Assembly (NCBI GenBank): GCA_964019695.1
Contig: OZ026515.1
Location: 41,345,994-41,409,993 of the forward strand
DNA length: 64,000 bases
Source of the DNA: Loripinus fragilis
Lineage: Eukaryota; Mollusca; Bivalvia; Lucinida; Lucinidae
Reading direction: 5' to 3'
Position numbers and translations under genes: made by a program. The notes beneath the pieces are model-generated. The model did not search any database, was not told the origin of the DNA, and saw only the letters and a program-made list of their open reading frames with translations. Positions 23,201 through 31,011 of this stretch are shown one piece after another (positions within the stretch are counted from its first letter, which is position 1; the number at the start of each line of letters is the position of its first letter).

Positions 23201-26200
23201 GATGGCAGCTCAGCTGCCGCATCTCGTTTTTGTGTGTTTTTTTTTACTTACACGTTGTTTTGCAATGTAGACCTTTACCTAAAAAGACAAAGTACTTTGA
23301 TTTTAAAATCAAACTACTTTGCCTTTTTCAGGTAAAGATCTACACTGCAAAACAAAGTGTAAGTTAAAAAAAACACACACGAGAGGCGGCATTTTTACCT
23401 TTAGAGAAGGGAACATTGGCTCCAACGTCACCATCTTGCCAGGTCTTTGAGACTGTGTGATTACTGTGGACATAGGTTTCGTCTGTGTATACTATGTTGC
23501 ATCCCGCTTCCCGCAGCTGACGGATCTTCCGCAGATACCGAATTCTGCTGAGGACGACATCACCTCTCTCCATCAACAGCTTACGGTTGGTTTGGCTTTT
23601 CCTGTAGGTAAATCCCAGCTGCCGCATGTACTTTCTCAGGATACTCTTGCTGCCGGTGTAGCCAATGTCTTCCTGCATTGCTGTTTGAATGTTACTGAGT
23701 GTTGGTAAGATTCTCCTTTCCGAATACATGGCATTGACAGTCCTCCGCAGAACCCCCAAGTCAAATTCGTCAAGTTGGACCCTCTTTGTTCTCGGCAGTT
23801 CGGGTTTCTCCTCTTTTGTCTTGTCTTGTTTCATCAACCGCTCGATGGTACTCTTGCTGACCCCGGTCATTGTGGAAGTCCTTTCCTTTGCCTGATTCAG
23901 AGATATTTTCAGTCCATCTTCCTTCTCCTGTTTGCAAAAATTATGGACACTACGAATGATTTCTTTCGCATCTGCACTGTATCGGTATGGTGTTTGCTTT
24001 GCCATGGCGTCGAATGAAATAGATTCGTTTGCAAATGAATTAAGCACGCGCCAAATTATGCACGTGCCTTCACGTATAACACGAGAAGTTCAATTTTCTC
24101 GAAGAAAAAAAGATATGTTAAAGGGAAAAAAATCTTTGGGACTCGAACTCTGGGATTCGACCTCTGGGACTCCAACTCAGAAACCTTCCAGAGAATATTA
24201 AACCGCGACGTTGACCGCTCGACTAAGCCTGCAGTTGCTGTATTGGTCATGCCGTTACCTATTAATTGAAAGTTTTGTTACGTCGATAGCACTAAAGTAG
24301 TAAGTATTTGGCGAGAAATTACCGTTACAATCTTATTTACCTTTCTCGTGCTCCTAAGTAGACTCGTCTGAACTTTGATCCGTCTGAGGTCAAAATTGGC
24401 CTATAATCTGACTTTTATTGACAGCAATAGTGTGGCTGCTAGTTCTAACCCCTTTATGACCCAGTCAACAATTTTTCAGTCATGCTCGGATGTTTTCCTG
24501 TCTTCCCCAGGGTTGAACCAGTACTTAAAGGATAATGTGTCTTACTCGAGACAACATCGTGCAGTGCCTCCAGCGAGTCTTGAACTATATGGAGCAACCC
24601 TTCTTTCCCAAATCTAATACTTTACCAACCGAGCCAATGCGCTCCTCAAGTTTTTGAATGAATATGGTCAGACATTTAAGGTGTCCAAAATTTTAGAATA
24701 AATATGAAATGAGCCACGACATGAGGTTTCCAACAATGTGGTATGTGCAACCAGCAAAAGCTCAGACCAGCCTGCGCATACGTGCAGTTTGATCAGAGCC
24801 TTTGCTAATTGCTTGAATATTCTATGACTGATAAGCTACTGACTGAACAGTATTTGGAGTTTCTAAGCTTCAAAAGGAGGCTACACAGGCTCGTCACAGT
24901 CTATTCATGTCAAAATGCCACATTATTGGAAATCTCTGTGTCGCGGCTCAAATATATTTTGACTGTTTACAGCCCTGTTTACAGTGATTGACAATGCTTG
25001 GATACCTGATCAATAAATAGATGAACATTGACACAATCAACTCTTTGCATGCTTGGTAATTTTGCCTGCTTTTGGCGTTTATTTCTTCAAAATTAACCTT
25101 TTCAAAAAGTTCTTTCAGGAATACTATCAGAGTGTCAAACAGTTTGGATCCTGATCAGGACTGACATTCTGTCAGTCCTGATCTGGATCCAAACTGTTTG
25201 CAAAGGTTACCAGCAGATGATAAAAGTTGCCGCTAGCAAGGAAAGGGTTAACCCTTGATCTGATAACCAAACTACCAGTATATGTGCTGAGATACATTCA
25301 TCTTGTCTTAAGCCTTTATTCTTAATTTTTCATTCACTGTATCTACTTCTTGTTCTGTATTTGCATTCATCATGTCTTTGTGTCAAGAATAAAGAAGATT
25401 CCTAGATTTTAATGAATGTGAATAGATTGAACTCAGCAAAGCAAGGGCAGATTGCTCAAAATCTATCAATAAAGTATTGATAAACTATTTCTGAAAGAGA
25501 TCCTCTGCCTACAGGCCAAAGCAATCTGTTTTAATTGAAACAGGGTTAAAGATAAAATCAATGACAATATATGTATAATCAATGCAAAACACAATTTAGG
25601 ATAGCATTTCACAACAGCTTTATTGAAGAAGATACATTTGGAGACTTCCAGCAAAAGTTTAAGCAACCTGAAAGATAGACAAGCTAATTAATGTTCAAGA
25701 AAATAATTATGGGTTGATCAGCAGTGAAGCCCATCAAGAGAAGTTCACGAAAGATCATGAAACACATTAAGTTACTTTTTCAGACAGATATGCCTGGCCA
25801 AACAATGTTACCATATAGGAGCAGCCTGATCTTGTTTTTCACTTATTTGCAGCCATTCAACCATCTAATTTTCAACAATTCATTAGGTTGTTCAGTTCAT
25901 ATGGACAAACAAAATGGCTTGTACAGAAAAGCAACATCACCCCTGATGATGTGACCCATGAGGGTCTGGATGGGGGAGTCTGGTATTCACTATTCATTAA
26001 AAATTTAGCCCATTATTCATCTCATAATAATTTTGGGTTATTCATTAAAATAAGACCAATTATTCATTAAAAGTAAGAAAGGTGGCAAAGAAATCTTGAT
26101 TATTCACTATTCATTAATTTTTTCTTCAATTCATTAAAAAAAATGGGATTATTCATTAATTTTTAGGCCCTCATTATTCAGTATCCATTAGTATTTTGGC

Positions 26201-29200
26201 TCATTTTTCACTATCCATTATAAAAAAGGGCCATTATTCACTAATCATTTCACCCCATCCAGACCCTCGCCCATATGGCATGGATGGATCCAGTGGGGTC
26301 CTGACAGCATTTTTTAATCATGACTCATCAACGTATTTCACAGAGGGCCTTACAGACCTACCTCGAGAAGCAATTGGACCCAAGAGGTCCAACTGCTTCT
26401 CAAGGGGGTTCCGTACTAGAATTTCTAAGGAAACCTATAACCACATGTGTGATTTTCCAGCAGGGTCAAGACCCCTGTCTCTGCCCTCTGGATCCGCCTG
26501 TGTATGGACCATATCAGATCAAGGGTAAAGAAGTCATATCACTCAAAATAACTACAAAAATGGGAAACTGTCAATATTTTAGTTTTTCGTGTGCTTTATG
26601 TGTGTTTGCTTGTTTTAGGCTTTTTTAATTTCAACATTTTTTCAGCCATAACATGACAACCTCAGAGACTTGTAGCACTGTGGAGGCACAGTGGAGGTGC
26701 AACTACATCAACTGCAACATTCTCACAGGTTTAGATAAACAAAAATTTTCAGCATAAAATTGTAAATATTTTCTTACCCATCAATTTTAACATATGTTTT
26801 GGGTGCTAAAAAGAACCGTCTCATTGAGACGGTTCTTTTGAGTACCCACAACATATGTTTTGGTTGAGAAGTAAGAAAGTTAAATTTTCGTTACGCACCC
26901 TTAACTAAAGTCCTGATTCTTCAAAATGACATTATGAAATGTTTCTGCCAAATACATGTATCTAACCACTATCAAAGCGCACCTGAAGAAGTCTGAGGCT
27001 TACTATGATGTCTTTATTTGGTTTGAGGTTTTATGTTCCAGCCAATAGCTATGGTCATGTCGAGACATCAATTCACCTAACCATACTTTTTCTTGGGCAA
27101 GCTTGACTAAGTGGTTTACCAGTACTTTGTGCACATACTTTCACTTGTAACTGACAACAGCCCTTCTTGAATCAGCAGAAGAGGGAGAATGACTATAGAA
27201 ATTATTTCATGATCAATCTCAACAAAAGTATCCGACCGGGCCGGGATCGAACTTGGGACCCCTGGATCTGCATTCTGTCTCACTAGGGACTGCCCTATTG
27301 GGCCTGGTTTACTATGGTGTCGACTGCAGGTTAAATACAGTTAAAAAACAGTTTAACTGGTGTTGACTACACGTAAAATACAGGGAAAAAATAGAATCAT
27401 GAGCACTGCATCACTGACAGATTCACACAGAATCATGTATCAGGAAACTTAACATAAAGATGAAGATTATGACTTGATATTTTTCACATCATACCCACCA
27501 TCAAAGCACAACCCATATTAGACATCTGGCATTCTGCCCTCTGATATGGGAACTTAGAATTGATATGGATTCAATTAATGAATTGGTCAAATATAACATT
27601 TTTACCCTAAAATTCTGACACATAAATACCATATTTTATTATAAATATGGTATTTATCCTAAATATGCTGACACATCAATTCCTCACTACCATATTTACC
27701 CTAAACATTCTGACATGTCAACCCCTTACTACCCTATTTATCCAAAATATTCTGACACATCCCTTTGTATATTGTCCCCCGTCACCTTAAAATAATCTGA
27801 CCCGTCAATCCCTTACAAATACATTTACCCTAAATATTCTGACACAACAATCCCTCATTATTACATTTACCCCAAGTATTCTAACACATCAACCTTTTTT
27901 TACATTAATACTAAATATTCTGATAAATCAGCCCCTGCGTGGCATTAGTTACCTTAAGTCTACAAACCCATGAACATGTTTTATGTACACTACTGATAAA
28001 TGGTTGTCATCTTGCATTAGACAAGCACACAAAAGCCACACATTCAGATTAAGCTATTTAAAAGATAAATTTTAATAGTTTTTCAGATTTAGATGCATTG
28101 CTGTCCGTTCATAGAATGTGACTTGAAATTCCAGATCTAAATGGACTCATCAGTCTAATTTCTGCTTTACTGTAATATTGCGACATTCCATAGAAGTTCT
28201 CACTATGAATGATGATCATATAAAGCTTTTTTATTATAATTTATATATATGGGAACAAGATGGAAACATCAAAATTCAAGAGAACTGAACAAAAATATCA
28301 AAGTTTGACAGGAACAGTGTTGCAGAGCAAATATTTTGCAAAGAAAAGTTATAAATAGTTAATCACCTGGTTTGCTTTTCTATATTAATTAGTATATGCA
28401 CATAAAATTACTTGCAATGATTGCATCAATCTGGCTCATTCTGTAATCTGAACAGTGACAAGCATTTTTCATAAGGATTTTCTTAATAAATTAAACTGAC
28501 CAACAAATAAACATGGATCTGTAATCATGTAAATGTGGGCTAAAATGTATAGACCTGCGAATGATAAGCCATTTAAATTGCAGTTATAGCTGGAGGATCG
28601 ACAGAGACCTCAGAGATGGTATTTTAGCTGGAATATATATTATGATATGGCAGAGTTGCTGTGGAGTCTCAGCAAGGAGTTTGAAGATACGTTAATTGAA
28701 TATCAATGCTGGGCTCATGTGCATGTACATGTATTGATAAGGATAACAAGAAACTTAAAGTTTTCTATCCCTGAATAGCTATAAGCAGGCCTTCAGGTTT
28801 ATGGTGGGCCCGGGTCATTGTCCCATAATTTCAAAATATGGCCCATCACTTGCCAAGGCAGTGGGCCCAGTGGACCCATCCTTTTAAGTTGTGATAAAAT
28901 CTCACTTTAATAAAAAAGATATTCATCTTACAGCGAGACTACGAACTCCACATATAGTCAATACAACATGTCTTAAGCAGCCACTCAAAAAAGACAAGAC
29001 AAAGATCTTTATAACAAATGGTAGTTTAATGAAGGTCGAAAGAATTGCAGAATGCTCACCCTTGGAGCATTCTGCAATAATTTTGACCTGCATTAAGCGA
29101 TAATTGGTCATCTTTTTTAAGTGGCTGCTTAAGACAGATTTTACTGTATAATCAGCAGTCAATGTACATATAAGCATACAAGTGTCTGTGCCAGTGTGTA

Positions 29201-30454
29201 GGTAAAGTATAATACCCAAATGTAAACTGTCCATCATTTCAGAAAATGACCCACTATTTTTTGCTCCGTGGGTCACTTTGGCCCACCAATCTTGAAAAAA
29301 ATCTGAAGCCCTGTATAATAGGGATGACCTCATTAAAACTACAGTCAAATCATAAAGGCCTATGAAAATTCATACCTTGTTAAAACTGTTTGCTTGAATT
29401 ATCAGGGCTTACCCTGGCTCAGAATTTGTAGTAGCCAACACTTTAGCCAAATGGAAACAGTTGGAGCCAAATGAAATTGACTTTAGCCAAGGTTTTAGCC
29501 AGGAAGAAGTATCAACAAGTTGTTCTGTATTTAACTCTTTGCCAGCTAGAAGCAACTTTTGTCATCTGTTGATAACCTTTGCAAACAGTTTGGACCCAGA
29601 TCAGGTCGGACAAAATGTTGGTCCTGATCTGGATCCAAGCTGTTTGACACCCTGATCGTATTGGAAAAAATCCAGCATCCAAAGATGGAGTTAAATATGG
29701 GACAATAATAAAGTGTGAAGGAATAATAAAAGCAATATTGGAAAATCCAAAAGGTGATAAAAATACACTTTTTCACAAAATGTATAATTTTTGAACTGGG
29801 TCCCGGAGCTACCTATAGAGTGTACCTTTAGCCAATGACTTAAAAATAAAAATTATAGCCACTCTACATTTCAGTAGCAAATGGCTACAGTGGCTATATT
29901 AATGGCAGGGTTAGACTTGATTATGTGTATGTAGACCTACGATTCAGTGACTGTGGCATTTCTCAGGTGGGCTGATAATGGTCCACTTTTATACCCTTAT
30001 AATGGGATATCTAGTTTACAGATGTTAAACATTGTACACAAACTACAGTCACTACACCAAATAAGTTTTGCAAGACTGTATAATAATGACCTGGTTTATT
30101 GTGGAGATAGTTTCCCTCTGCATCTGTCAGATTCATATCAAGTTTAGCCAATTCATTTGCTCGGTTTTGTTTATCTGTCCCAATTTTGATTTTGCTTTTT
30201 TGCCTATCTTTGTTTCTGATCATCACACAATCGACAATAGATATTTTCTTTCCTTCTCCTCCATTATAAACAAACTTTGGAACTTCGGTGAGAATCTTTT
30301 CATCTAATTCTTGGTAGTTTTTTGTCCATCCAGCTCTCTTCATGCACTCCACCAATTCCCCACCACCTTTCAGGTCCACAAGCTGATAAAGCTTTTTTGA
30401 TGCATTATCAGCTTGGTTTTTAACACCAGATGCAACAACAGCTGTGTTTCCCAT
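8137..30454 (-). CDS. TRPV-type cation channel, N-terminal part (4 exons; continues beyond left edge)
   Basis: Exons in coding order are 30454-30091, 10573-10400, 9475-9286 and 8290-8137. Phases agree at all three junctions (1, 1, 2), all introns are GT-AG, and 294 codons are joined. Residues 1-121 are a basic/polar cytosolic N-terminus ([14 protein letters not shown]). Residues about 122-294 are ankyrin repeats with family landmarks: [71 protein letters not shown] and [14 protein letters not shown]. These match invertebrate TRPV channels (Nanchung/Inactive/OSM-9 and TRPV5/6 relatives), which form Ca2+-permeable tetramers and often act in ciliated mechano- or chemosensory cells. Ankyrin repeats 5-6, the six membrane helices and the TRP box were not found, so they should lie left of position 1. 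The start is the first ATG of an open exon, 471 bp from a divergent gene. The TRPV subfamily (Nan-like or Iav-like) is unresolved. Confidence 0.92.
8645..8852 (-). mobile_element. tRNA-derived SINE, family 1
   Basis: Reverse-orientation copy with GGGTTGAACCAGTGC, AAGGACACAACACAGTG and GAGCCACTGCGCTCCC (A-box side). It lies in TRPV intron 3. Confidence 0.8.
9071..9274. mobile_element. Mariner-type MITE (CAGTAAAACCTGTCTTAAG ends)
   Basis: TIRs CAGTAAAACCTGTCT and AGACAGGTTTTACTG are flanked by TA. The central hairpin is GCAGAATGCTC/GAGCATTCTGC. The right end is 11 bp from the TRPV exon 3 donor. Related copies are at about 5608-5710 (partial), 28952-29148, 34869-35035 and 62054-62236. Confidence 0.85.
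9286..9475 (-). CDS. TRPV exon 3 (ankyrin repeats 2-3 with long finger loop)
   Basis: 190 bp. The acceptor is TATTTTAG before GCGAGAAT and the donor is GAAGG|GTTAGT. It encodes [20 protein letters not shown] and the TRPV finger-loop signature [21 protein letters not shown] and KTNYEG. A mariner-type MITE ends 11 bp inside the following intron. Confidence 0.95.
9582..10004. mobile_element. TIR element between TRPV exons 3 and 2
   Basis: GGACCCAGTATACATGGACTGG at the left and CCAGTCTGTTTATACTGGGTC at the right are imperfect inverted repeats about 390 bp apart. There is no coding content. Confidence 0.65.
10156..10390. mobile_element. TTAA-flanked foldback MITE adjoining TRPV exon 2
   Basis: TTAA is duplicated at 10152-10155 and 10391-10394. 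The centre is a hairpin GGACCCAGATCAGACTGCTC / GAGCAGCCTGATCAGGGTCC. TTAA targets suggest a piggyBac or Kolobok-type mobiliser (inference). The right TTAA directly follows the GTAAG of the exon 2 donor. Confidence 0.85.
10400..10573 (-). CDS. TRPV exon 2 (ankyrin repeats 1-2)
   Basis: 174 bp. The acceptor is CTTGCAG before AGAGAAAG and the donor is TATG|GTAAG. It encodes [25 protein letters not shown] and [20 protein letters not shown], the first ankyrin repeat region of TRPV. A TTAA-flanked MITE begins at intron position +6. Confidence 0.93.
11692..11895 (-). mobile_element. tRNA-derived SINE, family 1
   Basis: Reverse-orientation copy with GGGTTGAACCAGTAC, CTCAAGGACCACAACGCAGT and CACTGAGCCACTGCGCTCCC. 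It lies in TRPV intron 1. Confidence 0.8.
12298..12378. repeat. Small foldback
   Basis: AATGTTTACTGTCGTTG pairs with CACGACAGTAAACATT. The centre is CCTGGGCCCTGTCACC. Confidence 0.7.
12838..12935 (+). other. tRNA-like sequence near left transposon end
   Basis: A-box-like TGGCTCAGTAGG and B-box-like GAGTTCGAGTC are spaced as in a tRNA with a long variable region, followed by a T-run. The acceptor stem is poorly paired and the anticodon loop is not seven bases, so this is a tRNA relic or SINE head rather than a functional tRNA. It lies just inside the left inverted repeat. Confidence 0.4.
14441..16909. other. Interior of the 8.6-kb element without recognised content
   Basis: Only short, AT-rich frames are present and none resembles a transposase. 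There are homopolymer runs near 15100-15125 and 15490. The region is too diverged to classify by eye. Confidence 0.4.
16910..17015. repeat. Hairpin with C-rich/G-rich arms
   Basis: The stretch CCTCCTAGACCCAAGA pairs with TCTTGGGTCTAGGGGGG about 60 bp away. The arms end in C(8) and G(9) runs. Confidence 0.7.
17455..17650 (+). mobile_element. tRNA-derived SINE, family 1 (intact copy)
   Basis: Pol III A box TGGCTCAGTGG (17465-17475) and B box GGTTCGAGCC (17508-17517) are followed by a shared body (CAAGACACATTAATCCTAGC, CAACCCAGGAAGACCCGTCC) and an AATCAAATCAAA tail. The flanks look like a target duplication (TTTCCCCCAAG / TTCCCCCCCCCCAAG). This is the best preserved family-1 copy in the window. 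Confidence 0.85.
18649..19135 (+). repeat. Minisatellite GTCAACTCGTACCTatcccaa, interrupted by a SINE
   Basis: Units are seen at 18649-18677 (GTCGACTCGTACCTAA twice) and about 19024-19135 (at least five units, 14-21 bp period). The family-2 SINE lies between the two parts, so it inserted into the array. Confidence 0.8.
18678..19021 (-). mobile_element. tRNA-derived SINE, family 2
   Basis: On the minus strand a tRNA-like head (GTGGTAGCTCAGTAG, then GGTTCGATTCCCGCTCG) is followed by about 230 bp of body (AAAGAACCCTACGG) and a (GAAA)n tail. It splits a minisatellite. Confidence 0.8.
19606..22600 (+). repeat. Tandem duplication inside the 8.6-kb element
   Basis: Unit 1 begins about 19606 and unit 2 about 21388; both start with AAATACT, then TTCT and TTATTTGAGTTGC. 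They match through AGCAGTCACCAAAAAAG (19691 and 21500) to the TTCGC-rich block (20758 and 22215). Indels of a few hundred bp separate the units. Unit 1 thus carries a second copy of the subterminal repeat block in the interior. Confidence 0.8.
23225..23388. repeat. Long foldback in transposase intron 1
   Basis: Two arms of about 75 bp are near-perfect reverse complements (GTGTGTTTTTTTTTACTTAC pairs with its complement near 23380) around a centre TTTGATTTTAAAATCAAA. The intron as a whole could fold into a strong hairpin. Confidence 0.75.
24115..24225 (-). other. tRNA-like sequence near right transposon end
   Basis: Read on the minus strand it has GGCTTAGTCGAGCGGTCAA (A-box-like, as in Leu/Ser tRNAs) and repeated B-box-like GTTCGAGTCCC and GTCGAATCCC, followed by T-runs. 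It is not a clean cloverleaf. It lies just inside the right inverted repeat. Confidence 0.35.
24440..24655 (-). mobile_element. Diverged SINE, family 1
   Basis: The landmarks GGGTTGAACCAGTAC and GAGCCAATGCGCTCC remain but the body is diverged. It lies just outside the right end of the Tc1/IS630-like transposon. Confidence 0.65.
24700..24962. repeat. Repeat family CCAACAATGTGGTATGTGC (3 copies)
   Basis: Copies are at about 1438-1690, 24700-24962 and 52940-53172. They share GAGATTTCCAACAATGTGG, CAGTCTGATCAGAGCCTTTG, TTTGGAGTTTCTAAGCTT and CCACATTGTTGGAA, so the ends form an inverted repeat. Confidence 0.7.
25040..25257. mobile_element. Foldback MITE, TTAA group
   Basis: The hairpin GTTTGGATCCTGATCAGGAC / GTCCTGATCTGGATCCAAAC is bordered by CTTTGCATGC... 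and GGAAAGGGTTAA. Other related copies are at about 7855-8040, 44555-44650, 45375-45480, 47010-47160 and 63270-63380; smaller cores occur at about 34375-34480, 35835-35915, 52850-52910, 54465-54545, 56095-56165, 61415-61490 and 62885-62945. Confidence 0.75.
25960..26268 (+). mobile_element. 309-bp AT-rich TIR element, copy A (6-bp target duplication)
   Basis: The ends are GAGGGTCTGGATGGGG and CCCCATCCAGACCCTC. The flanks ACCCAT and GCCCAT are a 6-bp duplication with one change. The body is made of repeated TTATTCACTATTCATTA-like words. A 6-bp duplication would fit the Dada superfamily; that is inference. Confidence 0.85.
27025..27312 (-). mobile_element. tRNA-derived SINE, family 3
   Basis: On the minus strand the B box AAGTTCGATCCCGG follows a head CAGTCCCTAGTGAGAC. 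The body runs to GGCTGGAACATAAAACC. The tRNA origin is inferred from the B box. Confidence 0.55.
27600..27945 (+). repeat. Minisatellite, about 57-bp unit, 6 units
   Basis: The unit is TTCTGACACATCAATCCCTT, ACTACCATATTTACCCTAAA, TA. Units are diverged. The first contains a small palindrome ATACCATATTTTATTATAAA. Confidence 0.75.
28000..28780. other. TRPV intron 1, no recognised feature
   Basis: AT-rich sequence with stops in all frames. No repeat copy was recognised. Confidence 0.4.
28788..29312. mobile_element. hAT-like non-autonomous element
   Basis: The ends CAGGCCTTCAGGTTTATGG and AAATCTGAAGCCCTG form imperfect TIRs of the CAGGG type. Inner arms carry GGTGGGCC/GGCCCACC. The flanks CTATAAG and TATAATAG are similar but not an exact 8-bp duplication. 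It contains a nested mariner-type MITE. Confidence 0.55.
28952..29148. mobile_element. Mariner-type MITE copy nested in a larger TIR element
   Basis: Same family as 9071-9274 (TGTCTTAAGCAGCCACTC, GCATTCTGCAAT, AAGACAGATTTTACTGTA). It lies inside the hAT-like element 28788-29312. Confidence 0.75.
29402..29915. mobile_element. AGCCA-rich TIR element with a nested TTAA MITE
   Basis: The outer ends CAGGGCTTACCCTGGC and GGCAGGGTTAGA flank repeated TTTAGCCAA / TGGCTA words. At about 29530-29690 a TTAA-flanked MITE (TTAACTCTTTGCCAGC to GGAGTTAA, hairpin GGACCCAGATCAGG / CCTGATCTGGATCC) is inserted. The outer boundaries are approximate. Confidence 0.6.
30091..30454 (-). CDS. TRPV exon 1 (start codon, N-terminal cytosolic region)
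   Basis: 364 bp encode residues 1-121 plus one base. It starts [10 protein letters not shown] and ends HNKP before the donor CCAG|GTCATT, a weak but phase-correct GT. The open frame runs on past the donor to 30011, but the family sequence is lost there. The joined codon is Glu122, completed by exon 2. Confidence 0.88.
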
Positions 30455-30612
30455 CTTGGAAAACTTTCACTAAGCTTAAAGTTGCATATTAACTCAGTTT
30501 ATACTCAAACATGTGAAAAACTCTCAAATAAATTGGAAAATTCCGTATTCCGTATCAGGCCTTGTGGCACAATCTTCTCGAGTGTAGATTCTCTCGCATC
30601 GCCATCGCCAAT

Positions 30613-30620
30613 GTAAACAA
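30613..30620 (+). promoter_or_regulatory. Candidate FOXJ1/forkhead site
   Basis: GTAAACAA contains the forkhead core GTAAACA preferred by FOXJ1, the motile-cilia regulator. It lies in the shared promoter about 190 bp from the X-box. A 7-mer can occur by chance; the context raises its value. Confidence 0.4.
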
Positions 30621-30632
30621 CTCCATTATCAT

Positions 30633-30656
30633 ACCGGATGCGAATGACGCATGCGT
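30633..30656. promoter_or_regulatory. ETS-like and NRF1-like sites
   Basis: ACCGGATG (30633-30640) resembles an ETS core. The perfect palindrome ACGCATGCGT (30647-30656) resembles the NRF1 core GCATGCG. This pair is typical of TATA-less bidirectional promoters. Function is inferred only. Confidence 0.35.
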
Positions 30657-30800
30657 ATTGAGAACATTTTAGTCGGGTTAACGTTATTAATCGATTTTTG
30701 AACGGTAACCCAACGAGATTTAGAGAACCCGCCTGCGTCAATTAAGGACCAATTACACGAACATTTGCCATTAAAGTTACACACTTCATATGCATTGTGT

Positions 30801-30814
30801 ACATCCTTAGCAAC
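30801..30814 (+). promoter_or_regulatory. Candidate RFX X-box
   Basis: ACATCCTTAGCAAC fits the X-box consensus RYYNYYWWRRNRAC with one mismatch (position 3). It lies 112 bp upstream of the CIMIP2-like ATG and about 350 bp from the TRPV ATG. RFX factors are the standard activators of ciliary genes. Confidence 0.5.
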
Positions 30815-30925
30815 TGATAGCGCCCTCGACAACGGCTAACCTGTGACAGGATCAGCGGAATTAAGTTTATTGGATTTGACAGCTTATCAAATTTATAAAT
30901 TTCTGCTGGAGGAAAGTGATTAAGG

Positions 30926-31011
30926 ATGACAACAATTAGCTGTGGAGGGGGACCAACCCTGGACCAGAGAAGGGGCTTTACTGCCTTGAGGGATGGAACT
31001 CATGTCCCAGG
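30926..31011 (+). CDS. CIMIP2B: CIMIP2-like exon 1
   Basis: 86 bp starting MTTISCGGGPTLDQRRGF and ending HVP plus GG before the donor GTAAGC. The ATG is the only start that keeps the N-terminus short, as in the family. The in-frame TAA just upstream (30921-30923 is TAA only in another reading) does not decide the start. Confidence 0.8.

Larger units (their letters stand above)
13117..24005 (-). pseudogene. DDE transposase (DDE_3/IS630-Tc1 type), split by a transposon insertion
   Basis: Coding pieces in order are 24005-23399, 22766-22603 joined to 14008-13723, and 13364-13117. Without the inner element they give one open frame of 434 residues. Residues 1-135 carry two helix-turn-helix-like regions ([22 protein letters not shown]). 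The catalytic-type motifs are YTDETY (Asp175), VLDNASYH (Asp264) and FNPIELIW (Glu345). The C-terminus is acidic ([16 protein letters not shown]). Intron 1 is GT-AG (22767-23398). The last intron appears to be GC-AG (AAAG|GCAAGT). An upstream in-frame ATG at 24047 could add 14 residues. The insertion falls between Pro-Glu256 and Asn-Thr and must abolish the normal product. The frame is otherwise intact, so the break is probably recent or the family was recently active. Confidence 0.85.
12695..24401 (-). mobile_element. Tc1/IS630-like DNA transposon (about 3.1 kb) carrying a nested 8.6-kb insertion
   Basis: The left end (from 12695) and the reverse complement of the right end (to 24401) share an inverted repeat of about 38 bp: GGCCAATTTTGA, one mismatch, CTCAGACGGATCAAAG, then TCAGACGA. 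Between the ends lies one transposase gene on the minus strand. Without the inner element (14011-22602) the transposon is about 3.1 kb, a normal size for an autonomous element with introns. The flanks are TAAA on the left and TATA on the right, so a TA target duplication is possible but not clean. It sits in TRPV intron 1 in the same orientation as that gene. Confidence 0.8.
30455..30925. promoter_or_regulatory. Putative bidirectional promoter between TRPV and CIMIP2-like genes
   Basis: 471 bp separate the two divergent start codons. The stretch is visibly richer in CpG than its surroundings, has no TATA box at a usual position, and is free of the repeat families that fill the rest of the window. 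Candidate sites are a forkhead motif (30613-30620), an ETS-like ACCGGATG (30633-30640), an NRF1-like ACGCATGCGT (30647-30656) and an X-box (30801-30814). Transcription start sites are not visible. The promoter call is inferred from the head-to-head layout. Confidence 0.7.

Noticed and set aside
23364..24047. Reading the transposase as a domesticated host gene
   Set aside because: It has matching transposon ends at 12695 and 24401 and is broken by an insertion, so a mobile origin without domestication is simpler.
26196..26628. Frames of about 100 codons on the plus strand
   Set aside because: They run through the end of an AT-rich transposable element into a palindromic repeat (CTCGAGAAGCAATTGGACCC / AGGTCCAACTGCTTCTCAAG).
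30505..30832. Frames of 67-78 codons inside the presumed bidirectional promoter
   Set aside because: They overlap each other in different frames, show no family signature, and are better explained by a CpG-rich region with few stops.
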